Below are positions 31,030 through 39,930 of a stretch of DNA of 40,972 nt, piece by piece. Every line of letters begins with the position of its first letter. The first letter of the stretch is position 1. Under the pieces are notes generated by a model. The model was given only the letters and a program-made list of their open reading frames with translations. It did no database searches and was not told the DNA's origin. This DNA comes from a virus, in IMG/VR virus record IMGVR_UViG_3300020180_000004, positions 1 to 40,972 of that record; one strand, given 5' to 3'. The position numbers and the translations under genes are program-made.

Positions 31030-32172
31030 ATGGCTAAAACCATCGAAGAAATGATGAATGACCCGGAGTTACTTGCACAACTTGGTAAACAGGTTGCAGG
31101 GCAAATGCAGGGACAGGATTCCGAAGAGCAGCAAATGATACTGTCTCAAATGGCAGCGCAGGCAGAGCCTATGCCAGAGAGTCAGCCACTACCTCCGCCA
31201 CCAACACCGAGCCCTCTTTCAAGTAACCCTGTGCCGAGACAAGCTATGGGGGACGCAGGCTATGGCGATATCTTAAAAAAGATTAAAGGGTACAGTACCG
31301 CGAGAGAATCTGAGATGGAGAAAATAAAACAGTACATGGGGGATTACGCAAAAGCTCCACGTGGAACTGACTTCAGACCCATGGCTGCATTTTTTTCTAA
31401 GCTAACAAATAACCCGGAACTAATGCGAACGGCTGAAGGGCTTGCGCCAGAGAGCCAAACGGACAAAACAAAAAACATGATCGGCTTCCAACAAAAGTTG
31501 GCGCAATTAGCTGGCGATCAAAAACAGGCAGACTCTGCACAGAGACATGCTTCAGAGCAAAACAGACTCCAATTCATGCGAGATAAAATGGAGCGTGGCG
31601 AAAGAAGCTTGGCGCTTAGAGCAGCACAAACTTTAGAAAATAACGTCCAAAAATTTGAGAAATCAAGACAGGGAAAAGCGGCCTTAGACGCCTCCATAAA
31701 TACTTTAGAAGGAAAGCTCGGCTTTAAATTAGACGACTACGACATGGAAACAAATATGGCAAACGGTTCTTCTATAGATTTACCCGGCGTGAATGTTCCA
31801 GGGCTAGGGCGTGTAGGCGTATATGACAAAGAGGCGAGACAAATAGATACCGCAATGGCACGAGTGTTCAACATTGAACTAAAAGATAGGTCCGGGGCAG
31901 CAGTCACCACACCTGAAATGAACAGATTAGCATTAGAATTTAGTGCGGGTGCTTTCCAAACGGAGCCAGAAAAAATTCAAGCAGTTAAAGATTATACTAG
32001 GTTATTAAAAGAAGAGCTTAAACGTAGAGACGCCGCGTTCTCTCCAGAAGTAAGAGACCTTTACCAAGACAGACTCACTGGAATGCAGGGGCCTGCGCCA
32101 AGTGGCGGCGGTGCTTTCGGTGCGGATAAAATGAAACGAATGGAAGAGTTAAGAAAAAAGGCAGGTAGATAA
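31030..32172 (+). CDS. Helical virion protein, probable ejection protein
   Basis: A 380-aa protein from ATG 31030, which has AGAAGGAG upstream; an in-frame extension to 30940 overlaps the previous gene and is rejected. A Pro-rich linker lies at about residues 48-68, followed by long Gln/Arg/Lys-rich helices (100-245). The last part is again helical, and ends Lys/Arg-rich. Large helical internal proteins at the end of podovirus late regions usually form the DNA-ejection channel. Confidence 0.65.
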   Translation: MAKTIEEMMNDPELLAQLGKQVAGQMQGQDSEEQQMILSQMAAQAEPMPESQPLPPPPTPSPLSSNPVPRQAMGDAGYGDILKKIKGYSTARESEMEKIKQYMGDYAKAPRGTDFRPMAAFFSKLTNNPELMRTAEGLAPESQTDKTKNMIGFQQKLAQLAGDQKQADSAQRHASEQNRLQFMRDKMERGERSLALRAAQTLENNVQKFEKSRQGKAALDASINTLEGKLGFKLDDYDMETNMANGSSIDLPGVNVPGLGRVGVYDKEARQIDTAMARVFNIELKDRSGAAVTTPEMNRLALEFSAGAFQTEPEKIQAVKDYTRLLKEELKRRDAAFSPEVRDLYQDRLTGMQGPAPSGGGAFGADKMKRMEELRKKAGR

Positions 32173-33869
32173 TGGCTTTGACCGCACAGGAACAAGCTGA
32201 ATTAGACAATCTTGAACTTGAACAATTGGAACAAGAGTATGCGCGGTCAAATGCTAACGCTAGTGCAGCGCCTACTGCCCCCGCTCCAACTAAAAAAGCT
32301 GTGCCAGCCGTTGAGGAAATGCACCCTGACGTTTCATGGTCTGATAGAGCGATCGTTAAAAACTTTGCACAAAGTCCAGAAACTGGCGCAGGGTACTTAA
32401 ATCAACAAGGCTTTGAAACAGAAATTAGAAACGGCAACATCTACGTTAGAAAACCAAATGAAGATAAATTTAAAGCCTTAGACCCAAGCGGGTTTGATGT
32501 CCAAGACATAACAGACATGGGGTTCGATATCCCCGCAGGTGTTGCCACCGGAGCGGCCACAGCGGCCGGCGGCTTAGCTTTAAATATCCCAGGCGCCATT
32601 GGCGCAGGGGCCGCTAGTTCCAGTGGACTAGAGGGGCTTAGACAAGGTATCGGGAAATACCTAGGTATCCCGCAAGACATATCCGGAAAAGATATGGCAG
32701 TAGCAGGGGCACTGGGCGGCGCTTCTCCAATATTATTCGGGACAGGGGCAACCGCTGCACAAATGCTAAAGAGCGGTGTTATTCCATCTACACAAAGAAG
32801 CCTTGTGACAAAAGGTATTGAGAAAGCTTTCCCATATGTGGGAAGAGCTTCTTCAGGGGTTCCCGTAAAAGCTATAAAAACATACATGCAAGAGACTGGG
32901 ACCGTTGACGCTTTAATTAAACAAGGGCCCGACGTCGCAGCACAAATCTCTAATAAAATGCACGGGGAAATTAAAGAGCAGTTCTTCCAAAAGAAAAAAG
33001 AAATAGGGGAAGCTCTCTCCACACAAATAAAAGGTGGGGATAATCTAATTCCAACAAGCGCAATTTTTGCGCCCCTTGCTGAAAGGCACGCTGAACTTGT
33101 GGCGTCCCAAAGATTTAAGACCCCGAGTGGTAAAGCAGAGGCTAAAGCATTAAAAAAAACTATCACAGGACTTCTAAAAGGCCTCCCAGTTGAAGTGACT
33201 CCAAATACTGCGTGGGAATTACAGGACACCCTAAAACAATTATCTAACTACAATAATGTTAAAGGGACCATGCAATCACGCTTTGGGCCAAGCGCCAGTG
33301 GTGCAGAGAAAACGCTAGCGGACGCCGCTGCGAAAGCTTATAAAAATGTAAACCAAGAACTGGAAAACGCAGCGGGAGCTGCTGGTCTAAAAAAAGAATA
33401 CACAGACGCCTCAAGGCTACAAGAAAAATTACAAAAATATTTCAACACTCCAGAGGCCACCGAAAGAACTCTAATGTCCTTAGACGCTAAGTCGAAAGGG
33501 GCCGCTAGAAAAACTGTATCTGAATTTGAAAAACTAGTGTCACCTCCTGGAGCTAATATCTCAAAACAGGCGGACCTTCTAAACTCGTACTCGTATTTCC
33601 AAGACCCAGAACTTCTACCCATCTCCTCTGGAGGTACAACTTCCACCTCTAGATCAATTGGGATAAGTTCTGCGTTCGAAGCGTTAGGCGGGCTTGCGGG
33701 ACCAAAAGGAGCGCAAGTCGGACGGGCTACTGGGAATGTTTTGGGCGGTCCTGCTGCAATTAAACAAATAGTTAAAAAAGGTAAGACCATTGGAAAAGCG
33801 TTAGGGGCAGGGCCCGCTAGAACTTCGCCATGGTTACAAATGGGTATTAGAGACGAGGGGAACAAATGA
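32172..33869 (+). CDS. Large ejection/internal virion protein
   Basis: A 565-aa protein. Residues of about 120-160 and 175-200 are Ala/Gly-rich hydrophobic stretches that may insert in a membrane; the rest is helical, with a long charged coiled-coil region at about 265-470. This resembles the largest ejection protein of podoviruses (P22 gp16-like role). No lytic transglycosylase motif was seen, so wall penetration may depend on another protein. Overlaps both neighbours by 1-4 bases. Confidence 0.65.
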   Translation: MALTAQEQAELDNLELEQLEQEYARSNANASAAPTAPAPTKKAVPAVEEMHPDVSWSDRAIVKNFAQSPETGAGYLNQQGFETEIRNGNIYVRKPNEDKFKALDPSGFDVQDITDMGFDIPAGVATGAATAAGGLALNIPGAIGAGAASSSGLEGLRQGIGKYLGIPQDISGKDMAVAGALGGASPILFGTGATAAQMLKSGVIPSTQRSLVTKGIEKAFPYVGRASSGVPVKAIKTYMQETGTVDALIKQGPDVAAQISNKMHGEIKEQFFQKKKEIGEALSTQIKGGDNLIPTSAIFAPLAERHAELVASQRFKTPSGKAEAKALKKTITGLLKGLPVEVTPNTAWELQDTLKQLSNYNNVKGTMQSRFGPSASGAEKTLADAAAKAYKNVNQELENAAGAAGLKKEYTDASRLQEKLQKYFNTPEATERTLMSLDAKSKGAARKTVSEFEKLVSPPGANISKQADLLNSYSYFQDPELLPISSGGTTSTSRSIGISSAFEALGGLAGPKGAQVGRATGNVLGGPAAIKQIVKKGKTIGKALGAGPARTSPWLQMGIRDEGNK

Positions 33870-34120
33870 AGAAAATAGAAATACATCCAATGGACGATAT
33901 GAAAGAAAAGACAGAAGGAACTTTAGACGACTACGAGATTAAAGAGGCGATGGACGTTCTCGTAAAAGCTGAAGAAGTAAAAGAAAATGAGCAGCTCTTC
34001 TCTGCGGCTAAAAAACAAATGTCTAAGAAACAAAACTCTATGCAGAAGATAACGTCTCTCAGTGGACTAAAAGACGCAGCTAAAAAAAGAATTAAAGAAA
34101 TAGAAACAGAAGAAAGCTAG
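33866..34120 (+). CDS. Small charged protein, last late gene
   Basis: An 84-aa, highly charged helical protein (acidic first half, basic second half). It overlaps the ejection gene as ATGA. Its stop codon overlaps by 4 bases the stop of the convergent gene 34117-34572, so no terminator lies between the two transcripts. Function unknown. Confidence 0.7.
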   Translation: MKKIEIHPMDDMKEKTEGTLDDYEIKEAMDVLVKAEEVKENEQLFSAAKKQMSKKQNSMQKITSLSGLKDAAKKRIKEIETEES

Positions 34121-34572
34121 TTAGAAACATGTGTCTGTGAAGTGGCCGTTTCAACGTCCATTCCCTGGATCATGTCCGCATCTAATAATAGCGGCTTAAT
34201 CGCCAGCAATTCATTCACCGACAGCTCAAGCTTGCTTAGTAGCTCTGTGGAAAACTTTGGGGATTGCACTGTAAAACTGTGCTCGCTTGCCTGTTTAAAC
34301 TCTGCTTCAAATTCTTTGTTCTTTTCTTTTATAATAACTCTTTGATCCGGTTGTCCCTCAACCTTAACCAACGTTGTGTACTCTTCTTCTAGCTTAGCGA
34401 AAAGAACGTCCGATAACTCTTTTTCTTCGTTAATTTTTTTTGCCAAAGATAAAAGCGACACCGTCACTTCAAACGGCAATCTGCTTTGTAGCATCCGTTG
34501 AATAATACCAATGAAAGTTTTGCTTCTAACATCGCCCCAAGTTAACTCAATCTCCTGCTTTTGTTTTTTCAC
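34117..34572 (-). CDS. Unknown protein, last gene of leftward block
   Basis: A 151-aa protein, helical in its first half, then mixed with many Glu/Lys. No motif recognised. It overlaps the VRR-NUC gene by 26 bases at its start and the convergent late gene by 4 at its end. Placed after nuclease and polymerase genes, it may belong to the replication set. Confidence 0.7.
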   Translation of the reverse strand: MKKQKQEIELTWGDVRSKTFIGIIQRMLQSRLPFEVTVSLLSLAKKINEEKELSDVLFAKLEEEYTTLVKVEGQPDQRVIIKEKNKEFEAEFKQASEHSFTVQSPKFSTELLSKLELSVNELLAIKPLLLDADMIQGMDVETATSQTHVSN

Positions 34573-34891
34573 TATACCCTTCCTTACTTATGCCTAAGAG
34601 AATTTCGCCCACGTGTTTCCAGTTCTCTGGATATGCATAGAGGCCAAGTCCCCCAGACTTGTTTATCTTATTTATATTTAACTCTTGTAGGGTCCCTTCC
34701 ATTTTCTCTTTCCTGGAACGCTTTAACTCTAAAGCGACAAACGTTCCGTTTATACAGAGAACGTAGTCCGGGACACCTCTAATTGTTTTTTGCTGAACCT
34801 TAACAAACCATGTGTCATTAAGTGCCTCTAAGAACTTCTTCACTGTCCTTTGGAAATCTCGCTCCAATGGCGCTTTGTATTTCTGTGACAT
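34547..34891 (-). CDS. VRR-NUC family nuclease
   Basis: A 114-aa protein with the PD-(D/E)xK core: Glu10, Asp42 (RGVPDYVL) and Glu55-x-Lys57 (ALELKRS). VRR-NUC single-domain phage proteins cut branched DNA such as Holliday junctions or flaps; the enzyme could resolve replication or recombination intermediates before packaging. Its first 74 bases lie inside the end of the polymerase gene in another frame. Glu10 lies in this overlap, so a later start would lose a catalytic residue. Confidence 0.85.
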   Translation of the reverse strand: MSQKYKAPLERDFQRTVKKFLEALNDTWFVKVQQKTIRGVPDYVLCINGTFVALELKRSRKEKMEGTLQELNINKINKSGGLGLYAYPENWKHVGEILLGISKEGYSEKTKAGD

Positions 34892-36770
34892 TCCCCACCT
34901 CTATTGCGTCATGAAATGAGTCTAACGAATAAGCCATACTTGTTGTCAAAGGAATATGCCGATAAGGATACGCTGCCTCCATTAACCTTTGTAACTCTGG
35001 TACAATGTGTACCTCTTCAAAGGGGACCTCAAAGAGCAGCTCATCGTGGACTTGTAGCAATATTCTAGCGTCACACTTATTTTGTTTTATAAAGGCGTCA
35101 ATGCCGCACATTGCAAGTTTTGTGATGTCCGCACACCCACCTTGAATAATGGCGTTTACTGCCTTATACGCAAAATCAGGTTGTGGGAAATCTAGCTTTC
35201 TTTTCAACCAAGTATACACGGCTCCGCGTTCCTTGGCGACATCGGAACTTCCGTAAATAAATCTCTTCACCCTGGGCAGGGCTTTAAAATATTTCTGCTT
35301 AAATTCCCTCGCCTCATCGTAGGTGACGCCAAGTTGATCTGCTAACTTTTGCAAACCCATGCCGTAGATCAAACCAAAGTTTAAACTCTTCGCCTCACGT
35401 CTTGTAAGTCCCGTCAGGTCCGCCGTCGCTTGGTGCGGGTCGTAGCCTTTTTTAATCTTTTCGATTAACGCCATTTCCTTTGCGTACTCAAGCATGAGTC
35501 TAAATTCTTGCTGAGAGTAATCTATCATTAGGAAAAAATAACCGGGCCTGGGAATGAGAGCTTTTCTCACTGGGAAAGTTCCCACTTCTTCAGAGGGTAT
35601 GTTCTGCAAATTTGGATCTGAGTATGAAAATCTTCCGGTACGTGTGCCCGTCTGCTTCATGTCTGCATGTAAAAAATTGTGCTCGTCTGAAAGTACTAAA
35701 TAAGATTTGAAATATGTGTCAGCCCTTTTAGATGCGTCTCTATATTTCAAAATGTTTTGGGCCAACTCGCCATCGGTCTTAGTTAAAAACTCACCAGAAA
35801 TAGAGTCGTTATTTTTAATAGTCTTAGGAGGGTTAAAGCCCGCCGCAATAAACATAGGAGACAGTTCTTTACTGGAGTCTATTAAGTGTTTTTTGTATGT
35901 TGCAAAGAACCACTCTTCAACGTTCAATATCTTCTGCTGCTCTTCTTTTAAAGCCTCAACACAGTACTCTCTATCTATTAAGACTCCGCGCTCCTCTGCC
36001 TCACAACAAATAGTTAACACCTTACTCTCAAGCTCAAACACTTTATCAAGTGAGGTCTTTTTTTCATTTTCGTACTGGCGCCTCTTCTCTTGATCTAAGT
36101 ATAGTTCTCTAGTAATGAAAACATCCATCGCACCGTATGGTGCAATTTTAGTAAACGGAACCATATGAAAATATTTAATCGTCGACGTCTTCGTTTTTCC
36201 AGTGACCTCTTCCACATGATAGAGACCGTTGTTTGTTATATAATTATCAACGGCGTCATCTTTGGCGTACTGTGGAAGTTTTCTAATTAGAATGTTTTTA
36301 AGAGAGTAGCTCATGTGGTCGTTCTCTAAAATTCGCTCTCTTATCATAGTGTCTTCGAGGCTTCCTTTTAAATGGAAGTTGTCCCGCATAAGCATATGAT
36401 AATCGAACTTTATATTCTGACCCACCCAAACTTGGTCGTTCTCAAATAAAGGTTTAAGACGCTCCTTATACGAGAACACCCAATCACTCTCAAACTTTCC
36501 AAATAAATCTTCTGGTAAAAACGAATAGTCTTGGAAATTAATATAATACACAGGGCCTGTCGCATTCGACATTCCTATGGAGAATACTCGGTCGCACTGC
36601 ATCCACTTCAAACCAGTGGTCTCCGTATCTACCACTTTAAAAGAAGATGGCTGGGCAAGCGCATCTAAACCTAGCGACGATGCGCCGATGATTCTAAATT
36701 CATCGGACGCGCCGCCACCCTGTAGAGAATTCTCCCACAGGTGTTTGTCCCCTATAATTCTGTAGATCAT
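34818..36770 (-). CDS. Family A DNA polymerase with 3'-5' exonuclease
   Basis: A 650-aa replicative polymerase. Exonuclease: Asp48 and Glu50 (VVDTETTG), Asn119 and Asp123 (GQNIKFDYHM), Tyr212 and Asp216 (PYGAMD). Polymerase: motif A Asp417 (IDYSQQEFR), O-helix with Arg457, Lys461, Phe465 and Tyr469 (RREAKSLNFGLIYG), and motif C His575-Asp576-Glu577. All catalytic residues are present, and no 5' nuclease domain exists. Phe465 corresponds to Phe762 of E. coli Pol I. Its last 22 or so codons double as the start of the VRR nuclease gene. Confidence 0.95.
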   Translation of the reverse strand: MIYRIIGDKHLWENSLQGGGASDEFRIIGASSLGLDALAQPSSFKVVDTETTGLKWMQCDRVFSIGMSNATGPVYYINFQDYSFLPEDLFGKFESDWVFSYKERLKPLFENDQVWVGQNIKFDYHMLMRDNFHLKGSLEDTMIRERILENDHMSYSLKNILIRKLPQYAKDDAVDNYITNNGLYHVEEVTGKTKTSTIKYFHMVPFTKIAPYGAMDVFITRELYLDQEKRRQYENEKKTSLDKVFELESKVLTICCEAEERGVLIDREYCVEALKEEQQKILNVEEWFFATYKKHLIDSSKELSPMFIAAGFNPPKTIKNNDSISGEFLTKTDGELAQNILKYRDASKRADTYFKSYLVLSDEHNFLHADMKQTGTRTGRFSYSDPNLQNIPSEEVGTFPVRKALIPRPGYFFLMIDYSQQEFRLMLEYAKEMALIEKIKKGYDPHQATADLTGLTRREAKSLNFGLIYGMGLQKLADQLGVTYDEAREFKQKYFKALPRVKRFIYGSSDVAKERGAVYTWLKRKLDFPQPDFAYKAVNAIIQGGCADITKLAMCGIDAFIKQNKCDARILLQVHDELLFEVPFEEVHIVPELQRLMEAAYPYRHIPLTTSMAYSLDSFHDAIEVGNVTEIQSAIGARFPKDSEEVLRGT

Positions 36771-36785
36771 TTATATACCCACTAC

Positions 36786-37595
36786 TTAGTATTCTAATTG
36801 ATCTTCAGGGACCGCTTTTGCACGAAGTGGATTTCTAGTGGCCGCTGCTACATCATCAATATCTTGCGCCAAATCTTCTGCACTAGTTTCCAAATCACCC
36901 GCACTTTGCGCGTTTAACATTGTCTTCGTCCACTCTCTAATTGTTGACCAGTATTCTTGCGGGGCCTTCTCGTGCCCTGTCTTATTTGCGACAGGGTCCA
37001 CTTTGAAAACCTGCCACTCACCTTTTGGAGATGTCACACTGGATAGTGCAAACTTCATCAACCACGGCTCTACCTGAAATCTTTTAATCTCATCGTATCT
37101 ATTCATAAGGGGTAAAGCTGCTGCGGAAAAACTAGTAGAAGATAAAACGACTTGCACAGGTGTTACACCGTCGCCACGTTTCAAATCCTCTTCTAATAAA
37201 ACAAAAAAGGTTGCCGTCTGATAACTCTTTTCACTTGTTCCATCGGGCTTAATTACTTCCCATTGAAACTGGCCAGCATTCTTCCAAGGAGTTACACCCG
37301 TCGGTGTAGGCTTTTGATCTTTAGGCCCCTTCTTAGAGTGGAACCAAGAAAGTTTATAGGTTAGCGGGTACATGATAACTTTCTCTTCAGAGTCAGCTAG
37401 CTTTGCTAATTCTGGAGTAAGGTATAATTCTCCGATTAATCCTTTTCTTCCTTGTGTTGTGCCTTGATGAATTTTTAATTTTCTCAAACGTAAATGGTCG
37501 GACGATAGTACCGGGGCCATTGCTAATAAACTTGTATCTACGTCTTTAACTTCTATAACATTATTCACTTTTTTCTTTTGTACTTCTTTGCTCAT
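36786..37595 (-). CDS. Probable ssDNA-binding protein
   Basis: A 269-aa protein immediately upstream of the polymerase. The body (about 30-200) is beta-rich with Lys and aromatic residues; the C-terminus is acidic (an SAEDLAQDIDD segment) followed by a short basic tail. An OB-like core with an acidic tail next to a phage polymerase suggests ssDNA binding, as gp2.5 in T7. I see no signature motif, so this rests on context and composition. AGAGGAAAG precedes the ATG. Confidence 0.5.
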   Translation of the reverse strand: MSKEVQKKKVNNVIEVKDVDTSLLAMAPVLSSDHLRLRKLKIHQGTTQGRKGLIGELYLTPELAKLADSEEKVIMYPLTYKLSWFHSKKGPKDQKPTPTGVTPWKNAGQFQWEVIKPDGTSEKSYQTATFFVLLEEDLKRGDGVTPVQVVLSSTSFSAAALPLMNRYDEIKRFQVEPWLMKFALSSVTSPKGEWQVFKVDPVANKTGHEKAPQEYWSTIREWTKTMLNAQSAGDLETSAEDLAQDIDDVAAATRNPLRAKAVPEDQLEY

Positions 37596-37596
37596 T

Positions 37597-37998
37597 TTAC
37601 TTTCCTCTTTTTAAATACTTGTTCTCTTTAGGTAACCCCAGGCCTGGGGCTACGAATAAGGGATCATTAATCGTTTTCTCTTTATACCAAGAATTTAGTG
37701 TTGCGTGATGAACGGTCGCAAACGTGTCCCATTCTCCAATCTCTTTCATAAACCCGACAAAGGACAACTTCTCGTCACCCTTGGGCATGTCTATTTTCTT
37801 CTCTACCACTAAACGGAGAGAACCAGATTGACCACTAAACTTCTCTAGATTGTTTGCTTCAAAGAGCTTTATAAGCTTTGACTGAATCTCTTGAATTTCT
37901 TTATTCAAGGGCTTGATAATATCTTCTTCCACTTTATCGACCTGCTTCTTCTTATCAAAGAATAGCTCGGTCAGTCTTGTCACTTCACTAATTTCCAA
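37597..37998 (-). CDS. Unknown protein with coiled-coil N-terminus
   Basis: A 133-aa protein: a Lys/Glu-rich helix over residues 1-50, then a mixed region (about 55-115) and a basic end. Small helical proteins like this occur before SSB genes in many phages (some are recombination or host-nuclease control factors). No catalytic motif. It starts about 100 bases after the SNF2 gene. That gap holds only very short frames of 15-17 codons without good ribosome sites. Confidence 0.65.
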   Translation of the reverse strand: MEISEVTRLTELFFDKKKQVDKVEEDIIKPLNKEIQEIQSKLIKLFEANNLEKFSGQSGSLRLVVEKKIDMPKGDEKLSFVGFMKEIGEWDTFATVHHATLNSWYKEKTINDPLFVAPGLGLPKENKYLKRGK

Positions 37999-38101
37999 TT
38001 GTCCCCCAATACTTTTTTCTTTTCCATTATTTGGAATAAACTAGGATTTACTAGAACTGGGGAAATAGTCAAACCAAGACACGGCCTGATACACAGCGTG
38101 A

Positions 38102-39505
38102 TTAGAGTTTTGCTGAAATAGTTTTGAGCACTGCGTCCGAAATATCCTGCTTAGTGGAGAGAGCTTCCAATACGTGTTCATCCAAACTGCCCTTACACAC
38201 CAAGTCTATACGTGTGATTTTTTGATGGATGTCTGAACCGCCCCTGTAATTTCTAGCCTCACTCTGCACATCATGCTCAAGTGAAAAACTTCTGGAGTAG
38301 TAGACGGCGTAACTTGCCGCAGTTAGATTTACACCAATGCCGCCAGCCCCAGCGTTACCTATGAGCACACGCACTCTCTCGTCCGTTTGGAACGAGTGTA
38401 TCGCGCCAGCCCGATCCTTTGTGCCGCCATGCAGTTCAACAAAATCTAATTTTAACTTGGCGCACACTTCTTTTATCATGGTGTAATTTTCTTTAAAACA
38501 CGCCCACACAATGACTTTATGATACGGCGCTATGTCCGCTAAAATTTCCCGCAACGCCTCTATTCGTGGAGTGTCTTTAAACCGGATCTCTTTACCGTCT
38601 TCCGTCTTGATAAACCCAGAGAGAATCTGCATGAGCCTTAGGCCCTTGGTAAGTGCTATACTTGCAGAACAAGCTTGGTCATTTATATATGTGACAAACT
38701 CTCGCTCCATTTGTTTGTAATGCTTTAACTGCTCTGGGGATAGGCCTACCTCTATTTTCTTTCTAACAAATGGCGGTAGGTCTAAACACTTAGACTTCTC
38801 AACGTACATCGCCTTCTTAAATACTTTCTCCTTCACCTCGTGTTCAGCACTGGGACGGAGCACCCAGTCAGGCCAGGTGACATGCGACGGGGCGTTTGCG
38901 TTCTTATTGTAGAAATAAAAGTTTTTAAAAAACGAGAAGCTATTCCCAAAAGTCTCACCACCGTCTAAGAATTTAAACTGGGAATAAAAATCCATTAGGT
39001 TGTTTAGGATCGGTGTGCCCGTTAGAATATATTTGTACTTCGCTTTAAGCGAAAGCTCGATTGCTTTCTTTGTGGTTTTTGCGCCTGCACTTTTAAGTCG
39101 ATGGGATTCATCGGCAATGATACACACGGGCCGCCACACTTTTAAAGCTGTGACTAAATCCTCCATGAGCAATGCCTGATAATTTGTAATTAAAATTCTA
39201 GCCTTCGTTACCTTTGCCCTCTGCGTTCTGTACTTCCCGGAACCCCGTAACACTTCCACTTCTTCGTCTGGTACTTTTGAAAACTTGGCCCACTCGTCCC
39301 TCCAGTTTTCACAAACCACGGTGGGGCATAAGATAAGCGTGTTAAATAAACCGCCTTCTTGTTTAAACTTTTGTCTGAGTAGTTCAATAATCCCTCTAGA
39401 TTTCCCAACCCCAGGGTCCCAAAACAAAGCATAGTTATCTAATGTGAGCGCCTTTTCTATGAGATCTTTTTGGTGCGCCCACATGGGCTGGTTTCCTTTT
39501 TCCAT
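38102..39505 (-). CDS. SNF2-type superfamily 2 helicase/translocase
   Basis: A 467-aa protein with all main motifs: Walker A DPGVGKS (Lys35), box II ADESH (132-135), LTGTP (161-165), GIGVNL near 389-394, and motif VI QSEARNYRGG with Arg418 and Arg421. SNF2-like phage proteins move along duplex DNA and can act in recombination or in removing bound proteins; some are called helicases without proof of unwinding. No nuclease domain. The genome holds a second motor (the SF3 helicase), which probably does the replicative unwinding. Confidence 0.9.
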   Translation of the reverse strand: MEKGNQPMWAHQKDLIEKALTLDNYALFWDPGVGKSRGIIELLRQKFKQEGGLFNTLILCPTVVCENWRDEWAKFSKVPDEEVEVLRGSGKYRTQRAKVTKARILITNYQALLMEDLVTALKVWRPVCIIADESHRLKSAGAKTTKKAIELSLKAKYKYILTGTPILNNLMDFYSQFKFLDGGETFGNSFSFFKNFYFYNKNANAPSHVTWPDWVLRPSAEHEVKEKVFKKAMYVEKSKCLDLPPFVRKKIEVGLSPEQLKHYKQMEREFVTYINDQACSASIALTKGLRLMQILSGFIKTEDGKEIRFKDTPRIEALREILADIAPYHKVIVWACFKENYTMIKEVCAKLKLDFVELHGGTKDRAGAIHSFQTDERVRVLIGNAGAGGIGVNLTAASYAVYYSRSFSLEHDVQSEARNYRGGSDIHQKITRIDLVCKGSLDEHVLEALSTKQDISDAVLKTISAKL

Positions 39506-39579
39506 CTAGACATTCCCTCAAGTTTTCTAATTTGTTGTCCGATAATAGTACTAGTCAAGGCACGACGATTTATACCCAT
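39457..39579 (-). CDS. 40-aa basic peptide frame
   Basis: A 40-codon frame from ATG 39579, with TAGGAAA just upstream, that overlaps the first 49 bases of the SNF2 gene in another frame. The product is basic with a Thr/Ile-rich helix. It follows a foldable RNA element. It may be a small gene or a leader peptide for the SNF2 gene, or chance. Confidence 0.3.
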   Translation of the reverse strand: MGINRRALTSTIIGQQIRKLEGMSRWKKETSPCGRTKKIS

Positions 39580-39582
39580 TTT

Positions 39583-39670
39583 CCTAGCTCGGCTCCTTTT
39601 TGGATACAGCAAAAATATCTGAACTCCTTTGATATGCAGTCACTCATATCTACAAAGGAGCCTGGCTAGG
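39583..39670 (-). promoter_or_regulatory. Foldable leader element with competing stems
   Basis: CCTAGC-TC-GGCTCCTTT (39583-39599) pairs with the right arm 39654-39670, giving 15 pairs with one 2-base internal loop. Inside lie CTCCTTTGATATG (39624-39636) and CATATC-TAC-AAAGGAG (39645-39660), which form their own 13-pair stem. The AAAGGAG of the right arm is shared, so the two stems exclude each other. In the leftward RNA the element lies right after the ribbon-helix-helix gene and before the SNF2 gene; AAAGGAG also looks like a ribosome site. It could be an RNA switch, a partial terminator, or an mRNA processing site. Confidence 0.5.
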
Positions 39671-39672
39671 GC

Positions 39673-39930
39673 TCAGTTCGACAGAGTGTTAGATGCTCTT
39701 TTTCTTAGTTTTATCGCAGGCTTTTTTTTTACAGAATGCAATCTGTCGTCGACATCGGCCCTAGTCTCACCCTTCACATTTAGCTCATGCTTCTGGGTAG
39801 ACTTGTTGAGGCGCACTCTCTCCCACACAAGGGTCTCGATTAACTTCTGACCAGTGAAGCCCAACCACGCAACCTCTGTGTCCACACTTCTTCTTAGCTC
39901 CTCTGGAATTCTAAACATAATATTCTTCAT
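39673..39930 (-). CDS. Ribbon-helix-helix DNA-binding protein
   Basis: An 85-aa protein whose first 45 residues (MKNIMFRIPEELRRSVD...) match the Arc/ribbon-helix-helix layout: a short beta-strand, helix, turn with Gly, second helix. The rest is basic and probably disordered. Such dimers bind short inverted repeats and usually repress. Candidate targets here are the palindromes at 9704-9730 and 6497-6600. Its ATG overlaps the previous stop (ATGA). Confidence 0.65.
   Translation of the reverse strand: MKNIMFRIPEELRRSVDTEVAWLGFTGQKLIETLVWERVRLNKSTQKHELNVKGETRADVDDRLHSVKKKPAIKLRKRASNTLSN

Noticed and set aside
32441-33229. A 262-codon leftward frame inside the large ejection gene
   Set aside because: It is the reverse of an Ala/Gly-rich coding region; no ribosome site, and neighbouring late genes all run rightward.
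38002-38101. Very short leftward frames (15-17 codons) between the SNF2 gene and the next
   Set aside because: No convincing ribosome sites and no overlap with neighbouring starts, unlike the other micro-genes.
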